From NCBI GenBank assembly GCA_949031345.1, contig CARNVA010000001.1, forward strand, positions 62,001 through 126,000: DNA of 64,000 nucleotides. Direction: 5' to 3'. Of this stretch, positions 9,188 through 18,176 are shown in pieces. The position numbers and the translations under genes are program-made. How positions within the stretch are numbered: position 1 is the first letter of the stretch; the number at the start of each line of letters is the position of its first letter. The stretch is from an uncultured Eubacteriales bacterium (GTDB taxonomy: Bacteria; Bacillota; Clostridia; Christensenellales; UBA1242). The notes beneath the pieces are model-generated. The model saw only the letters and a list, made by a program, of their open reading frames with translations, had not been told where the DNA came from and did no database searches.

Positions 9188-9237
9188 ATGATTTTTTAAG
9201 CTTTTTATGTCATTTTTATTAAATTTTATGATTTTTT

Positions 9238-10029
9238 TTAGTTTTTAAAGCGTTTTGCTTCTGCCTCTAAAATAATCTTTTCAAGCTCGTCCGCCTGTTG
9301 TTTGCATTCCAAGATATGCTGCATAGCATTAAGGTTTGGGTCTTTATAAACGAGAAGCAATTCATAGTCAAGAATGATGTCTTTATTTAATCTTTCACCA
9401 ATCATTTGCCAGTCTATATTGCCAAAGCGGTTGAGGGTGTGCATATCCCATGTTCCATCATTGTCATGCAAGTGAAGGGTGATGAGTTTGTCTTTGAAGA
9501 GAGTGAGATAGTCAAAGCCCTTATCAACAAAATTGTTGTGACCACTGTCATAACAAAATTTGAGTTTTGGGTGTTTTATTTTGTCAAAAACTTCTAAAAA
9601 TAATTTTTGATCATCAATGTTTTCAATTGCCAAAGGTACATCAAGTTTTTCACACTGATCAAGCACTTTTAACAGTCTTTCTTCTCCGATTTTTGAATAT
9701 TTGCCAAACAGATGTGTCACCACGCAGGTAAAACCAAATTCATGGGCATATTTTACATCTTGAATAAGACGCTCTGTCATCATGTTTCCATATTCGCCTT
9801 CTTCCCAAAAATAATGAAGCTCGTCTGTTTGATAGGTCATGTGAAGGCTTGATGGTTTCAGTCCAAGTTTTTCAAACAATTTTGCCTGTTCTTTTATAGG
9901 TTTATTTTGATCGTCAAATCTTGGGTCGGCAGTGGTGATAACTCTATCAAAACCAGCATCTTTAATCATTCTCGCCCTTGTCTCTGGCTCATCTTTAAAA
10001 CCTACAAAAAAACTTATTCCTTTCTCCAT
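9238..10029 (-). CDS. Sugar phosphate isomerase/epimerase-like TIM barrel protein
   Basis: 263 residues of the xylose-isomerase-like/AP endonuclease 2 fold. Putative metal ligands are placed as in the family: Glu in AIENIDD, Asp and His in CYDSGHNNF, His in LHLHDND and a late Glu. These enzymes isomerise or epimerise sugar phosphates or related compounds in the cytosol; the substrate cannot be read from the sequence. A paralogue lies at 53566. The gene is a single unit with its own promoter and ends at a shared terminator. Confidence 0.85.
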   Translation of the reverse strand: MEKGISFFVGFKDEPETRARMIKDAGFDRVITTADPRFDDQNKPIKEQAKLFEKLGLKPSSLHMTYQTDELHYFWEEGEYGNMMTERLIQDVKYAHEFGFTCVVTHLFGKYSKIGEERLLKVLDQCEKLDVPLAIENIDDQKLFLEVFDKIKHPKLKFCYDSGHNNFVDKGFDYLTLFKDKLITLHLHDNDGTWDMHTLNRFGNIDWQMIGERLNKDIILDYELLLVYKDPNLNAMQHILECKQQADELEKIILEAEAKRFKN

Positions 10030-10057
10030 TGTAACTTATTCTCCTTAATTAAATATA

Positions 10058-10085
10058 ATTATATCACTATTTAAGAGATATTCAA
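10058..10085 (-). promoter_or_regulatory. Promoter of the minus-strand isomerase-like gene
   Basis: On the minus strand: TTGAAT, 16 bases, TATAAT with TGA before the -10 box. Confidence 0.6.
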
Positions 10086-10093
10086 AACAAATA

Positions 10094-10122
10094 TTGACAA
10101 TGTAATTATTTTATTATATAAT
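10094..10122 (+). promoter_or_regulatory. Consensus sigma-A promoter of the lipoprotein cluster
   Basis: TTGACA, 17 bases, TATAAT: a full consensus match in both boxes. It sits about 50 bases before the first of three lipoprotein genes. Confidence 0.75.
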
Positions 10123-10173
10123 TAAATTAAATAATAAATAAGTAAGATAATTATGAAAAAGTATGGAGGAAGT

Positions 10174-11046
10174 ATGGAAAAGAAGCATACTAGAGCTGCT
10201 GTGCTTGGTGTAACAATGCTTATGAGCATGGGAATGCTGACGGGATGTTCCAACGAATTTGTAGCAGTGCAGGAAAATTTAAACAAGGTTGGCCTTGACC
10301 AGCTTCAGCAAAGTAGCGTGGTAAGAGAGGTCACTGATGAAGAATTTAGTCATTTCAAATTCCTTTGTGCTGAGTTTGAAGTAAATGATGACAAAACTTA
10401 TGATGTTGATGTCAATGGTGTTGCTAAATATAACAATGGAAAAGAACAGGCTTATGTAAAAATGAGTTATACCTTAGATGGACAGAGTTTATATGAGGTT
10501 AATAAGGATGACAGATCAGCAATTCTTAATTTGATAAGTCAGGTAATGAGCACGCAAGAAATGAAGGCGTTTGATTATGCCTCATTAAACAGCATAAAAG
10601 CGATAAATTCTATTGTAAGAAACACTGCAGAAAGTCCACTTGATGAATTTAATTATCGCCATGGAATAGTGTTCTCTCTTGGAAAAATTCAATTTGATGA
10701 AGACAAAGACAGAGTTTGTTTTGAAATGAAAACTCATGTGAAATATGAGCGTCCTTATACTGTTATGCAGCCGATTATGGTTGGAAATACATTAACGATG
10801 ATGCCAATTACACATTATGAAAATGAAGAATTTATCCATACAAATAATGTTTATTTGAATGTAAGCAAAGAAGAGATGGCAGAGATTAAGGCTGACAATA
10901 AGCTTATTTTTGATAAGTTTGTGGATGTTGTGAAAAAGGAAGAAATTGATAAATATGTGATAAATTCTGTTGAAGTTGACAAATTGGATGATTTAGATAT
11001 TTCATTATTTAATTATTTATATATGGATGAACATGAATTATTTTAA
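10174..11046 (+). CDS. Lipoprotein, tandem family member 1
   Basis: 290 residues. The ATG at 10174 is preferred to that at 10153 because GGAGGA lies just before it. A short basic start and hydrophobic core lead to the lipobox MLTGC (Cys 25). The exported part shares a clear pattern with the third copy: VxxVTDxEFxxFxF, YDxDVxGVAK, VFSLxxxQ, EEFIHTNNVYL and KYVINSVxxDK. No family is recognised. It is anchored outside the membrane. First gene of a three-gene operon. Confidence 0.8.
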   Translation: MEKKHTRAAVLGVTMLMSMGMLTGCSNEFVAVQENLNKVGLDQLQQSSVVREVTDEEFSHFKFLCAEFEVNDDKTYDVDVNGVAKYNNGKEQAYVKMSYTLDGQSLYEVNKDDRSAILNLISQVMSTQEMKAFDYASLNSIKAINSIVRNTAESPLDEFNYRHGIVFSLGKIQFDEDKDRVCFEMKTHVKYERPYTVMQPIMVGNTLTMMPITHYENEEFIHTNNVYLNVSKEEMAEIKADNKLIFDKFVDVVKKEEIDKYVINSVEVDKLDDLDISLFNYLYMDEHELF

Positions 11047-11100
11047 ATAATACTTAAAAGTTGAGAATTTTGAAGATATAATATTGTTAAGGAGATTGTG

Positions 11101-11985
11101 ATGGGAAAACTTAAAAAGGCGGGAATGCTTGTAATCGCAGCAAGTACGCTTGCATTTTTTACTGGTATGGCAGCTGGTTGCAGTGATGCTATGATTGAAA
11201 GGTCAAGTGTTTTAGAGGATAAAATTACAAATGCCGTTGTTCAAATGGACGAGACTGTCAGAGACTTTAAGTTTACTGGTGCTGATGTTGATAAGACTGG
11301 CTTTATTTATGATGTGTCTTTTAATGGAGTTGCTTCACTTGAAGGGGAAGAGAAGGCTTTTGCAGATCTTCATTACAGCGTGCCACATTCTGTTTTTATG
11401 AATTTGAAAAAAGACAGCTATACTGATGAAGTTTATGATGTATTTGATTATATTGTTGACAACTTAAAACCTGAAGAGCTTAATTTGACAAAGGTGGGAG
11501 ATATTCAAAAGTTTAATGATGCAATTATTAAAAACACACCATCATCTTTTGAAGGTTATAAAGTTGCCAGAGGTTTTGTATACAATCTTGAAGACCCAAG
11601 CTTTGATGATGAAAACAGGACAGTAAGCTTTGATGTTAAGACCATTCTTGAATTTAAAAAAGGCGCATATCAACCAGGCTTTGGACTTGGAATTGGTTTT
11701 AGTGGAGGAATAGGCCCGGGGCTTGGTCTTGGCATATATAGTGAGGCAAAGCAAGGCACTTTTACAACTGTTGACAATTATACAGTAAGTTTCAGTGAAG
11801 AAGATTATCAATACATTAAAGGTGACCCGAATTTCGTTTACGAAGTGGTGGCAAACGCTATTGAGAGACATGATGGCAGCATGCTTAAAGTAAAGCGTGA
11901 AAACACCAATGATGTAACTTATGATAATGCTGACCTTTTAAGTAAAATAAATTTCAATGATGCAGTTGCAGAGCTTGAAATATAG
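11101..11985 (+). CDS. Lipoprotein, tandem family member 2 (divergent, Gly-rich)
   Basis: 294 residues from the ATG at 11101 (AAGGAG 5 bases upstream; the GTG just before it is less likely). Lipobox GMAAGC, Cys 27. It follows the same layout as its neighbours (VRDFKFTGADV, YDVSFNGVASL, GFVYNLEDPSFDDENRTVSFDVKT) but is more diverged and carries a glycine-rich insert of about 30 residues (GFGLGIGFSGGIGPG...) where the other copies have a Tyr/Met-rich loop. Function unknown. Confidence 0.8.
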   Translation: MGKLKKAGMLVIAASTLAFFTGMAAGCSDAMIERSSVLEDKITNAVVQMDETVRDFKFTGADVDKTGFIYDVSFNGVASLEGEEKAFADLHYSVPHSVFMNLKKDSYTDEVYDVFDYIVDNLKPEELNLTKVGDIQKFNDAIIKNTPSSFEGYKVARGFVYNLEDPSFDDENRTVSFDVKTILEFKKGAYQPGFGLGIGFSGGIGPGLGLGIYSEAKQGTFTTVDNYTVSFSEEDYQYIKGDPNFVYEVVANAIERHDGSMLKVKRENTNDVTYDNADLLSKINFNDAVAELEI

Positions 11986-11994
11986 GAGGAAATA

Positions 11995-12873
11995 ATGCTT
12001 AAAAATTTAAAAAAATTTTTCTTAGCAGGCGCAGCTCTTTTGATTGGCGCCTCAGCGCTTGCAGGTTGCAGCTCGGCAATGTCTAAAGCGTCTGAAACCT
12101 TAAATCCAGAAGTGGTGGCGGCAATGAATAGAAGCGCGGTTGTGCAGCAGGTCACTGATGCAGAATTTGACGACTTCTCCTTTTATGCTGCTGATTTTAA
12201 TAGAACTGATGACAACAAGTATGACATTGATGTATGCGGTGTAGCAAAAGATACAGAAGGGCAAAACTCTTATGTAACTTTGAGTTATAATGTTTCAGAT
12301 AGTAATTTTGCGGGCTTAAAGCAGGATGACAAAACTGAAATAATCAATGCTATTAAAGAAATGGTTGCTCAGGAAGAAATTGAAGAGTTTGATTTGGTGC
12401 CTGTTTCAAGCGTCAATGCTTTAAACAAAACGCTTAAAAAAACAGCTGAAAAAGTGAATGATGACTACTACTTCACAAAAGGTATGGTTTTCTCACTTAG
12501 TAATGTTCAAATAAATGAGGAAAATGGCACTGCAAGCTTTAGGCTTAGAAGCCACAACAAATATGAAAAAACAGAGCAGCGTTATGAACCGGGAATGGTT
12601 TATGATATGCAAGATGGCAGTTATAAGCCAGGCATGGTTTGGAGAACATATTATTACAATGATGAATACATCCATACCAATGATATCTACATCAAGGCTT
12701 CTGCTGAAGACTTGCAACTTATGAAGCTTGATCATTCTTATCTAATCGACCATTATGTAAATTATGTAAACAGTGGTCAAAAAGACAATTATGTCATCAA
12801 TTCGGTAAGCGCTGACAAGGTCAGCGATTATGATGTTTCAATGATTCATGATGTTGAAATGGAAAATATTTAA
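11995..12873 (+). CDS. Lipoprotein, tandem family member 3
   Basis: 292 residues, start behind GGAGG only 9 bases after the previous gene. Lipobox ALAGC, Cys 25. It aligns with member 1 over nearly the whole length (VVQQVTDAEFDDFSF, YDIDVCGVAK, GMVFSLSNVQ, DEYIHTNDIYI, NYVINSVSADKV). The loop equivalent to the Gly-rich insert of member 2 repeats the motif PGMVYDM/PGMVWRT. Role unknown; likely a surface or envelope factor expressed with its two paralogues. Confidence 0.8.
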   Translation: MLKNLKKFFLAGAALLIGASALAGCSSAMSKASETLNPEVVAAMNRSAVVQQVTDAEFDDFSFYAADFNRTDDNKYDIDVCGVAKDTEGQNSYVTLSYNVSDSNFAGLKQDDKTEIINAIKEMVAQEEIEEFDLVPVSSVNALNKTLKKTAEKVNDDYYFTKGMVFSLSNVQINEENGTASFRLRSHNKYEKTEQRYEPGMVYDMQDGSYKPGMVWRTYYYNDEYIHTNDIYIKASAEDLQLMKLDHSYLIDHYVNYVNSGQKDNYVINSVSADKVSDYDVSMIHDVEMENI

Positions 12874-12886
12874 TGTTTTTATATTT

Positions 12887-12937
12887 AAGGCAATCCTTAA
12901 AGGCAATAAACCATGTTTTTAAGAGATTGTCTTTTTT
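12887..12937 (+). terminator. Terminator of the lipoprotein operon
   Basis: AAGGCAATC pairs with GATTGTCTT (one wobble), with additional TTAAA/TTTAA pairing, followed by six T residues. Confidence 0.7.
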
Positions 12938-13014
12938 ATTGCGCCTGTAAGTTTTGTAAATATGAAAGAGCTTTTAAAAGAAAAAATTAAAAGAGAAGAA
13001 ATGCCTGTTTTTAG

Positions 13015-13044
13015 TTTACAACCATGGTCAAATTTTGATATAAT
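13015..13044 (+). promoter_or_regulatory. Promoter of pcrA-ligA, predicted leaderless
   Basis: TTTACA, 18 bases, TATAAT with TGA before the -10 box. The -10 box ends 6 bases before the pcrA ATG and no Shine-Dalgarno sequence is present. Confidence 0.6.
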
Positions 13045-13050
13045 TTCACT

Positions 13051-15339
13051 ATGAATTACGACATAAACTTATTAAATGAAGAGCAGCTTGCTCCGCTTAA
13101 AGCAACAGATGGCGCAGTGCTTGTCACAGCGGGTGCAGGCTCTGGTAAAACAAGGCTGCTTACACATAGAGTGGCCTATCTTATTGATAAACTTGAGATT
13201 GACCCTTACAGGATACTTGCTATTACCTTCACCAATAAAGCAGCAGGTGAGATGAAAGCGAGAATATCACAGATGGTTGAGGGGGCAGATAGAGTTTGGA
13301 TTTCCACCTTTCACTCAATGTGTGCAAAAATTCTTAGAATGGAGATTTCACATCTTCCCCCTTTTTCACGCGACTTTTCCATTTACAGCGAAAGTGACAG
13401 TGATAAAGCACTTAAGGATGTGCTTGCTGAGCGCGGAATAAGTGATGACAAAATTAAGAAGGCAGTGAGTTTTCATCTGTCAAATTGGAAAAATGGAACA
13501 CAAAGTTTAAAAGACTATGTTGCCACTCATGAAGATTTTGAGAGCATGGAAAAGATTGGCTCTTGCATGGCGGCATATCAAGATAAACTGAAGAAAAACA
13601 ATGCACTTGACTTCGATGACCTTATTGCTAAGACAGTCGAACTTTTTGTGACCTGTCCTGAAGTGCTGAGCTATTATGCAAACCGCTTTCAATATATTCA
13701 TGTTGACGAATTTCAAGACACAAACATGATTCAATATGCACTTGTTAAAATGCTAGCTTCTGTGCATGGAAATGTATTTGTAGTTGGTGATGAAGACCAG
13801 TGTATTTATTCTTGGAGGGGGGCAAATTTTCAAAATATCTTCAATTTCAAAAAAGATTTTGATGGTGCAAAGGTGTTTAAGCTTGAGCATAATTATCGTT
13901 CTTCACCAGAAATCATCACTATTGCAAATAATGTGATTAAAAACAATTCTTCCAGACTTAATAAAAATATGTGGACGACAAAAGCGAGCGGCGCAAAACC
14001 TGTTTTATTCAATGCTTATGATGAGAGAGATGAAGCACTTTATGTGGCAAAGAATATTCAAAAATTGGTGGCGGAAGGCTTCAATTATGACCAAATTGCA
14101 GTGCTTATGAGAATGAACGCACTTTCTCGAAGTTTTGAAGAGGCTTTTTTGTCTTATAATATTCCTCACCGCATTTATGGTGGTTTCAAATTTTATGAGC
14201 GAGTTGAAATTAAAAACTTGATTGGTTATTTAAGACTGTTTGTCAATCCAAAGGACGATGTGTCTTTTGCAAGAGTTATCAATTTTCCAAAGCGTGGTAT
14301 TGGAGATGGAACAATTGCAAAGCTTGCTGAAATTGATTTTTCAAAGTCACTTCTTGAAAATTGTTTAGAGTTGGATGCAGAAGTTAATGGTGCTATGGCT
14401 AAAAAGTTTGCCTCTTTTAAAGAGGGGTATATAAGAGTGCAGGAAAGCCAAAGCAAAAAGCTGTCTGATTTTGTCGAAGAGACAATCAAAGCGTTTGGAA
14501 TAAGGGGGGCATACAACCCTAAAGATGAAGATGACATGAACAGGCTTTTGAATATAGAACAGTTTGTTTCTTCTGTCAAAGAGTATGAGGCGTTAAACCC
14601 TGAGGCTACACTTAATGATTATCTTGAAAATATTACGCTCTCGTCTGAAAATGATGAGATAGGTCAAGGCGGAGCGGTAACTATAGCCACCGTTCATGCG
14701 GTCAAAGGCCTTGAATTTAAGGTGGTGTTTGTCATTGGTCTTGAAGAGGGAATATTCCCAATTTCACGCGCGTTTAATTCGACGGGTGAGCTTGAAGAAG
14801 AGAGGCGACTTATGTATGTAGCCCTTACTCGTGCTGAAGAAAGACTGTTTTTGACTCATGTTTCAAGAAGATATATGTATCGTGAAAGTCAATATCAGAC
14901 GCCAAGTCGTTTTTGCCGCGAGTTTGGCATTTTGGCGCTTGAAGAAGTCAAAAAGAGCGAAAGTGGTTTTAATAGAAATCAATATGGCAATAGTTATAAT
15001 AAAAGCTATGGTGGCGGCTATGGCAGCTCGAGTGGCTATGGCGGATATTCTAAAAACAGTGGAGATGGCAGTCAGTATATTGACAGGCATAATGACAGCT
15101 CAGGCAGCGGAATTAAATTTTTCAACCACAGTGAGTTTATGAAAAAAGAGGAGAAAAAATCGGCACCACTCAAAGATGTTTCTGTCTATAAAGTTGGACA
15201 AACTGTTGTCCATACAAGATTTGGCATGGGCAAGATTGTGGAGATATCTGAGGACGGTCTGGTCGGTGATATTATTTTTGAGGTCGGAAAGAAAAGCTTA
15301 ATGCTTGAGCTTGCCCCTCTTGAAATTATTGAGGAGTAG
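13051..15339 (+). CDS. pcrA: UvrD/PcrA-type ATP-dependent DNA helicase
   Basis: Superfamily 1 3'-5' helicase for repair and replication restart. 762 residues with Walker A AGAGSGKT (27-34), motif Ia ITFTNKAA, Walker B VDEFQDTN (Asp219-Glu220), QCIYSWRGA, YRSSPEI, TVHAVKGLEF and VALTRAEERL. A Gly/Ser/Tyr-rich linker leads to the C-terminal Tudor-like segment (VGQTVVHTRFGMGKIVEI) that binds RNA polymerase in PcrA. Two bases separate it from ligA, the usual operon partner. Translation probably starts from a leaderless mRNA. Confidence 0.96.
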   Translation: MNYDINLLNEEQLAPLKATDGAVLVTAGAGSGKTRLLTHRVAYLIDKLEIDPYRILAITFTNKAAGEMKARISQMVEGADRVWISTFHSMCAKILRMEISHLPPFSRDFSIYSESDSDKALKDVLAERGISDDKIKKAVSFHLSNWKNGTQSLKDYVATHEDFESMEKIGSCMAAYQDKLKKNNALDFDDLIAKTVELFVTCPEVLSYYANRFQYIHVDEFQDTNMIQYALVKMLASVHGNVFVVGDEDQCIYSWRGANFQNIFNFKKDFDGAKVFKLEHNYRSSPEIITIANNVIKNNSSRLNKNMWTTKASGAKPVLFNAYDERDEALYVAKNIQKLVAEGFNYDQIAVLMRMNALSRSFEEAFLSYNIPHRIYGGFKFYERVEIKNLIGYLRLFVNPKDDVSFARVINFPKRGIGDGTIAKLAEIDFSKSLLENCLELDAEVNGAMAKKFASFKEGYIRVQESQSKKLSDFVEETIKAFGIRGAYNPKDEDDMNRLLNIEQFVSSVKEYEALNPEATLNDYLENITLSSENDEIGQGGAVTIATVHAVKGLEFKVVFVIGLEEGIFPISRAFNSTGELEEERRLMYVALTRAEERLFLTHVSRRYMYRESQYQTPSRFCREFGILALEEVKKSESGFNRNQYGNSYNKSYGGGYGSSSGYGGYSKNSGDGSQYIDRHNDSSGSGIKFFNHSEFMKKEEKKSAPLKDVSVYKVGQTVVHTRFGMGKIVEISEDGLVGDIIFEVGKKSLMLELAPLEIIEE

Positions 15340-15341
15340 AA

Positions 15342-17309
15342 ATGGACGCAAAAATCAAAGAGCGCATGGAAAAGCTTATAAAAGAGATTGAAAAGCACAA
15401 CTACAATTATTATGTGCTGGATAATCCCACTATTTCTGATGTCGAGTATGACAAACTTTATTATGCGCTTGTTGATCTTGAAAATGAGACGGGCGAAATT
15501 TTGCCTAATTCTCCGACGCAGCGTGTTGGGGATAGGGTGCTTGAGGGGTTTACTAAAAAGCAGCATGAAATTCCACTTTTTTCACTCAACAAAGTGCGTG
15601 ATTATGAAGATTTGAGGGCATGGACGCAAGAAATGAAAAAGCAAAGTGAGACCGACTTTGCAGTGGAATATAAGTTTGATGGGCTTACAATCGTTGTTGA
15701 GTATGAAGACGGGCTTTTCAAATGTGCGACAACAAGAGGAAATGGCTTTGTTGGTGAAGATGTTTCAAGTCAGGTCAAAACAATTCGCTCAGTGCCTCTT
15801 TCAATTGAATATAAGGGAAGACTTATTGTTCGCGGCGAAGGCATGATGACCAATAGAGCATTTGAAGAATATAACAAAACAGCAGAAGAAAAACTGAAAA
15901 ACCCAAGAAATGCTGTGGCTGGTGCGGTGCGTAATCTTGACCCAAAAGAGACGGCAAAACGCAAGTTGGACTTCTTTTGCTATGATATTTTGTTGTGCGA
16001 CAAAGAAGGACTTGACAGCCAAGAAAAAATTCATGAGTTTTTGAAAAAACAAGGTTTTCAGACGGGTGATTATTTCAAACTTTGTCAAAACGCTGACCAA
16101 ATAATAAAATGCATTGAAGAGGTTGATAAAGTTAAAGCAAAACTTGATGTGCTGATAGACGGAATGGTGATTAAAATAAACGCAGTTGATGCGAGGGAGA
16201 ATATTGGTTTTACAGCCAAGTTTCCACGCTGGGCAATGGCCTATAAGTTTGAAGCACAAGAAGTTTCAACAATTCTTGAAGATGTCGTTTGGCAGGTGGG
16301 AAGAAGCGGAAGGGTGACCCCTATTGCACTCTTACAGCCAGTCGAGCTTGCAGGTGCGACAATTTCAAGAGCTACCCTTAATAATATTGACGACATAAGA
16401 AAAAAGGGTGTAATGGCGGGCGCAAGGGTGTTTATAAGAAGAAGCAATGAAGTCATTCCTGAAATTATGGGGTTGGCTGAAAAGTTTGAAAATTCCAAAG
16501 AAATTGAGGTGCCTTCACTTTGCCCATGTTGTCAAGAAAAACTTATTCAAAAAGGTCCATTGTTATTCTGTCTTAATCATCTTGGCTGCAAAGACCAAGT
16601 TGTTGACCGTATAAGCCATTTTGCCAGTCGAAATGCCTTCAATATTGAGGGGCTTTCAAGCAAGACGGTTGAAGCCTTTTATGACAAACTTAATGTTAGA
16701 CATATAAGTGACATCTTTTCACTGACAAAAGAAGACTTGCTTTCGCTTGATAAATTCAAGGACAAAAAAGCCGAAAATATTGTCGGCTCAATAGAAAAAA
16801 GTAAGACTGTTGACCTTGGAAGATTTTTGTATTCTTTAGGAATAGGAGAGGTTGGCGCTAAGACTGCCAGAGAGCTTGCAAAAGAGTTTGGAAGCTTTGA
16901 AAATATCAAAAATGCTCAACTTGATGATATAGTCAAGGTGCAAGATATAGGCGAGATTATTGCTCAAAATATCTTCAATTTCTTTAGAGAAGAATACAAT
17001 CTTGGCGAAATTGAAAGACTTTTTGAAAGCGGTGTAAAAGTGCAGGCTGTGGAAAAACTTGAAAAGCAAAATGAGTTTATTACTGGAAAGACTTTTGTCA
17101 TTACCGGCTCTCTTTCAAAACCGAGAGAAGAGTTTGCCAGCTTGATTGAAAGTTTGGGCGGAAAGTGTGCTGGCTCTGTATCAAAGAAGACTGATTATTT
17201 GCTTGCAGGTGAAAATGCTGGCTCAAAACTTTCAAAGGCGACAGAGCTTGGTGTTAAGATTTTAAATGAAACCGAATTTTTCAACTTTATTGAAAATAAA
17301 AAAGATTAA
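15342..17309 (+). CDS. ligA: NAD-dependent DNA ligase
   Basis: Seals nicks in duplex DNA using NAD+. 655 residues: adenylation domain with the catalytic lysine in YKFDG (Lys111), OB domain (WQVGRSGRVTPIA), a four-Cys zinc finger (CPCC...C...C, about 392-414), helix-hairpin-helix repeats, and a C-terminal BRCT domain (FVITGSLSKPREEF). GAGGAG overlaps the end of pcrA just before the ATG. Typical in all respects. Confidence 0.97.
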   Translation: MDAKIKERMEKLIKEIEKHNYNYYVLDNPTISDVEYDKLYYALVDLENETGEILPNSPTQRVGDRVLEGFTKKQHEIPLFSLNKVRDYEDLRAWTQEMKKQSETDFAVEYKFDGLTIVVEYEDGLFKCATTRGNGFVGEDVSSQVKTIRSVPLSIEYKGRLIVRGEGMMTNRAFEEYNKTAEEKLKNPRNAVAGAVRNLDPKETAKRKLDFFCYDILLCDKEGLDSQEKIHEFLKKQGFQTGDYFKLCQNADQIIKCIEEVDKVKAKLDVLIDGMVIKINAVDARENIGFTAKFPRWAMAYKFEAQEVSTILEDVVWQVGRSGRVTPIALLQPVELAGATISRATLNNIDDIRKKGVMAGARVFIRRSNEVIPEIMGLAEKFENSKEIEVPSLCPCCQEKLIQKGPLLFCLNHLGCKDQVVDRISHFASRNAFNIEGLSSKTVEAFYDKLNVRHISDIFSLTKEDLLSLDKFKDKKAENIVGSIEKSKTVDLGRFLYSLGIGEVGAKTARELAKEFGSFENIKNAQLDDIVKVQDIGEIIAQNIFNFFREEYNLGEIERLFESGVKVQAVEKLEKQNEFITGKTFVITGSLSKPREEFASLIESLGGKCAGSVSKKTDYLLAGENAGSKLSKATELGVKILNETEFFNFIENKKD

Positions 17310-17395
17310 AAAATAAATATTATTAAAATAATAAATAAATAATTAAAAAATAAAAAATAATTAAATAATAATTAAAAAGCTATTAAAAAATAGCT

Positions 17396-17447
17396 GAAAA
17401 ATGCCTAAAAAATATAAAAATAATATTTTTGGGTATTTTTTTATTAT
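17396..17447 (+). terminator. Terminator of pcrA-ligA
   Basis: AAAAATGCCTAAAAAATAT pairs with ATATTTTTGGGTATTTTT (wobbles at two positions), followed by T-rich sequence. Confidence 0.7.
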
Positions 17448-17574
17448 TTTCTTAATTTTTCATCAGTTTTTTCTGATATTTTTCTATTTAATTTAATAAT
17501 TTTTTTAAATTATTTTGCGATTTAATTTAAGACTTTTTCTACATTAAATCAAGTTTGTTTTGTCAAATTGCTTA

Positions 17575-17602
17575 TTGACTTTTGCTTATTATATGATATA
17601 CT
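17575..17602 (+). promoter_or_regulatory. Promoter of the metalloprotease-like array
   Basis: TTGACT, 16 bases, TATACT. It shares 14 identical bases around the -35 box with the promoter at 8408. It is the only good promoter seen before 27 kb, so it may drive the whole seven-gene block. Confidence 0.6.
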
Positions 17603-17632
17603 AAATATAAGTATATAAACAGGAGAAAAGTT

Positions 17633-18142
17633 ATGTTTAGCAAAAAGAAAAAGAAGGAAAAGATTGCAGACAAAAAGAGAATACAAGATATGGACGATTT
17701 TGAGCTTGTCGCTGCTCAATATGAGACTCTTGACGAATATTACAAAATCAACGAAAAGATTGATGGGGTTATGCTTGTTGGCAGCGCAGCAGCAAAAGCA
17801 CTTTTAGTTGGCGGAGTGTTTGCAGTGTTTTCTTTTTTTGGAGCTTTTAGCGGTGTAGTAAAAAACTTTATTGACTTTCTTGTGCCAATTACTATGATTG
17901 GTGGAGCGATTGGAAGAATTTATTACAACTCAAAAGAAGAAGAGGTTGAAAAACTTATTGATGAAGCGGAAGGGCTTGAAGAAAAATATGAAAATTTTAA
18001 ACAAGAATCAGACCGCAGATATGACGAATTTCAAAATGAGAAAAACGGAAGAGAAATTTTTCCTGAGCTGCGTCCTATGACTGATGAAGATATTGAGAAT
18101 ATGGAGCTTCCTGAAGGCGTAGAAGACAAGTGGCTTATGTAA
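17633..18142 (+). CDS. Small membrane protein with two membrane segments
   Basis: 169 residues, ATG behind AGGAG. A very basic start (KKKKKEK), then two adjacent hydrophobic segments (about 45-70 and 77-97), then a charged coiled-coil tail (about 100-135) ending in PEGVEDKWLM. Both ends are likely cytosolic. No family recognised. It is the first gene of the block of paralogous HExxH proteins, 34 bases before the first of them, which suggests a shared role or a membrane docking partner, but that is inference. Confidence 0.8.
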   Translation: MFSKKKKKEKIADKKRIQDMDDFELVAAQYETLDEYYKINEKIDGVMLVGSAAAKALLVGGVFAVFSFFGAFSGVVKNFIDFLVPITMIGGAIGRIYYNSKEEEVEKLIDEAEGLEEKYENFKQESDRRYDEFQNEKNGREIFPELRPMTDEDIENMELPEGVEDKWLM

Positions 18143-18176
18143 GAACATCATAAACAAAAGTTGAAGGGGGATGCAA

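Larger units (their letters stand above)
17310..17632 (+). other. AT-rich spacer after ligA
   Basis: Very AT-rich, with short repeats of AATAAATAATTAA type directly after ligA, then a terminator (17396-17447) and the promoter at 17575. No coding frame of interest is seen on either strand. Confidence 0.6.

Noticed and set aside
12962..13054. 30-codon frame ending in ATGA overlap with pcrA
   Set aside because: It has no ribosome binding site, and the pcrA promoter boxes lie inside it, so it is probably chance, although the overlap would allow coupling.
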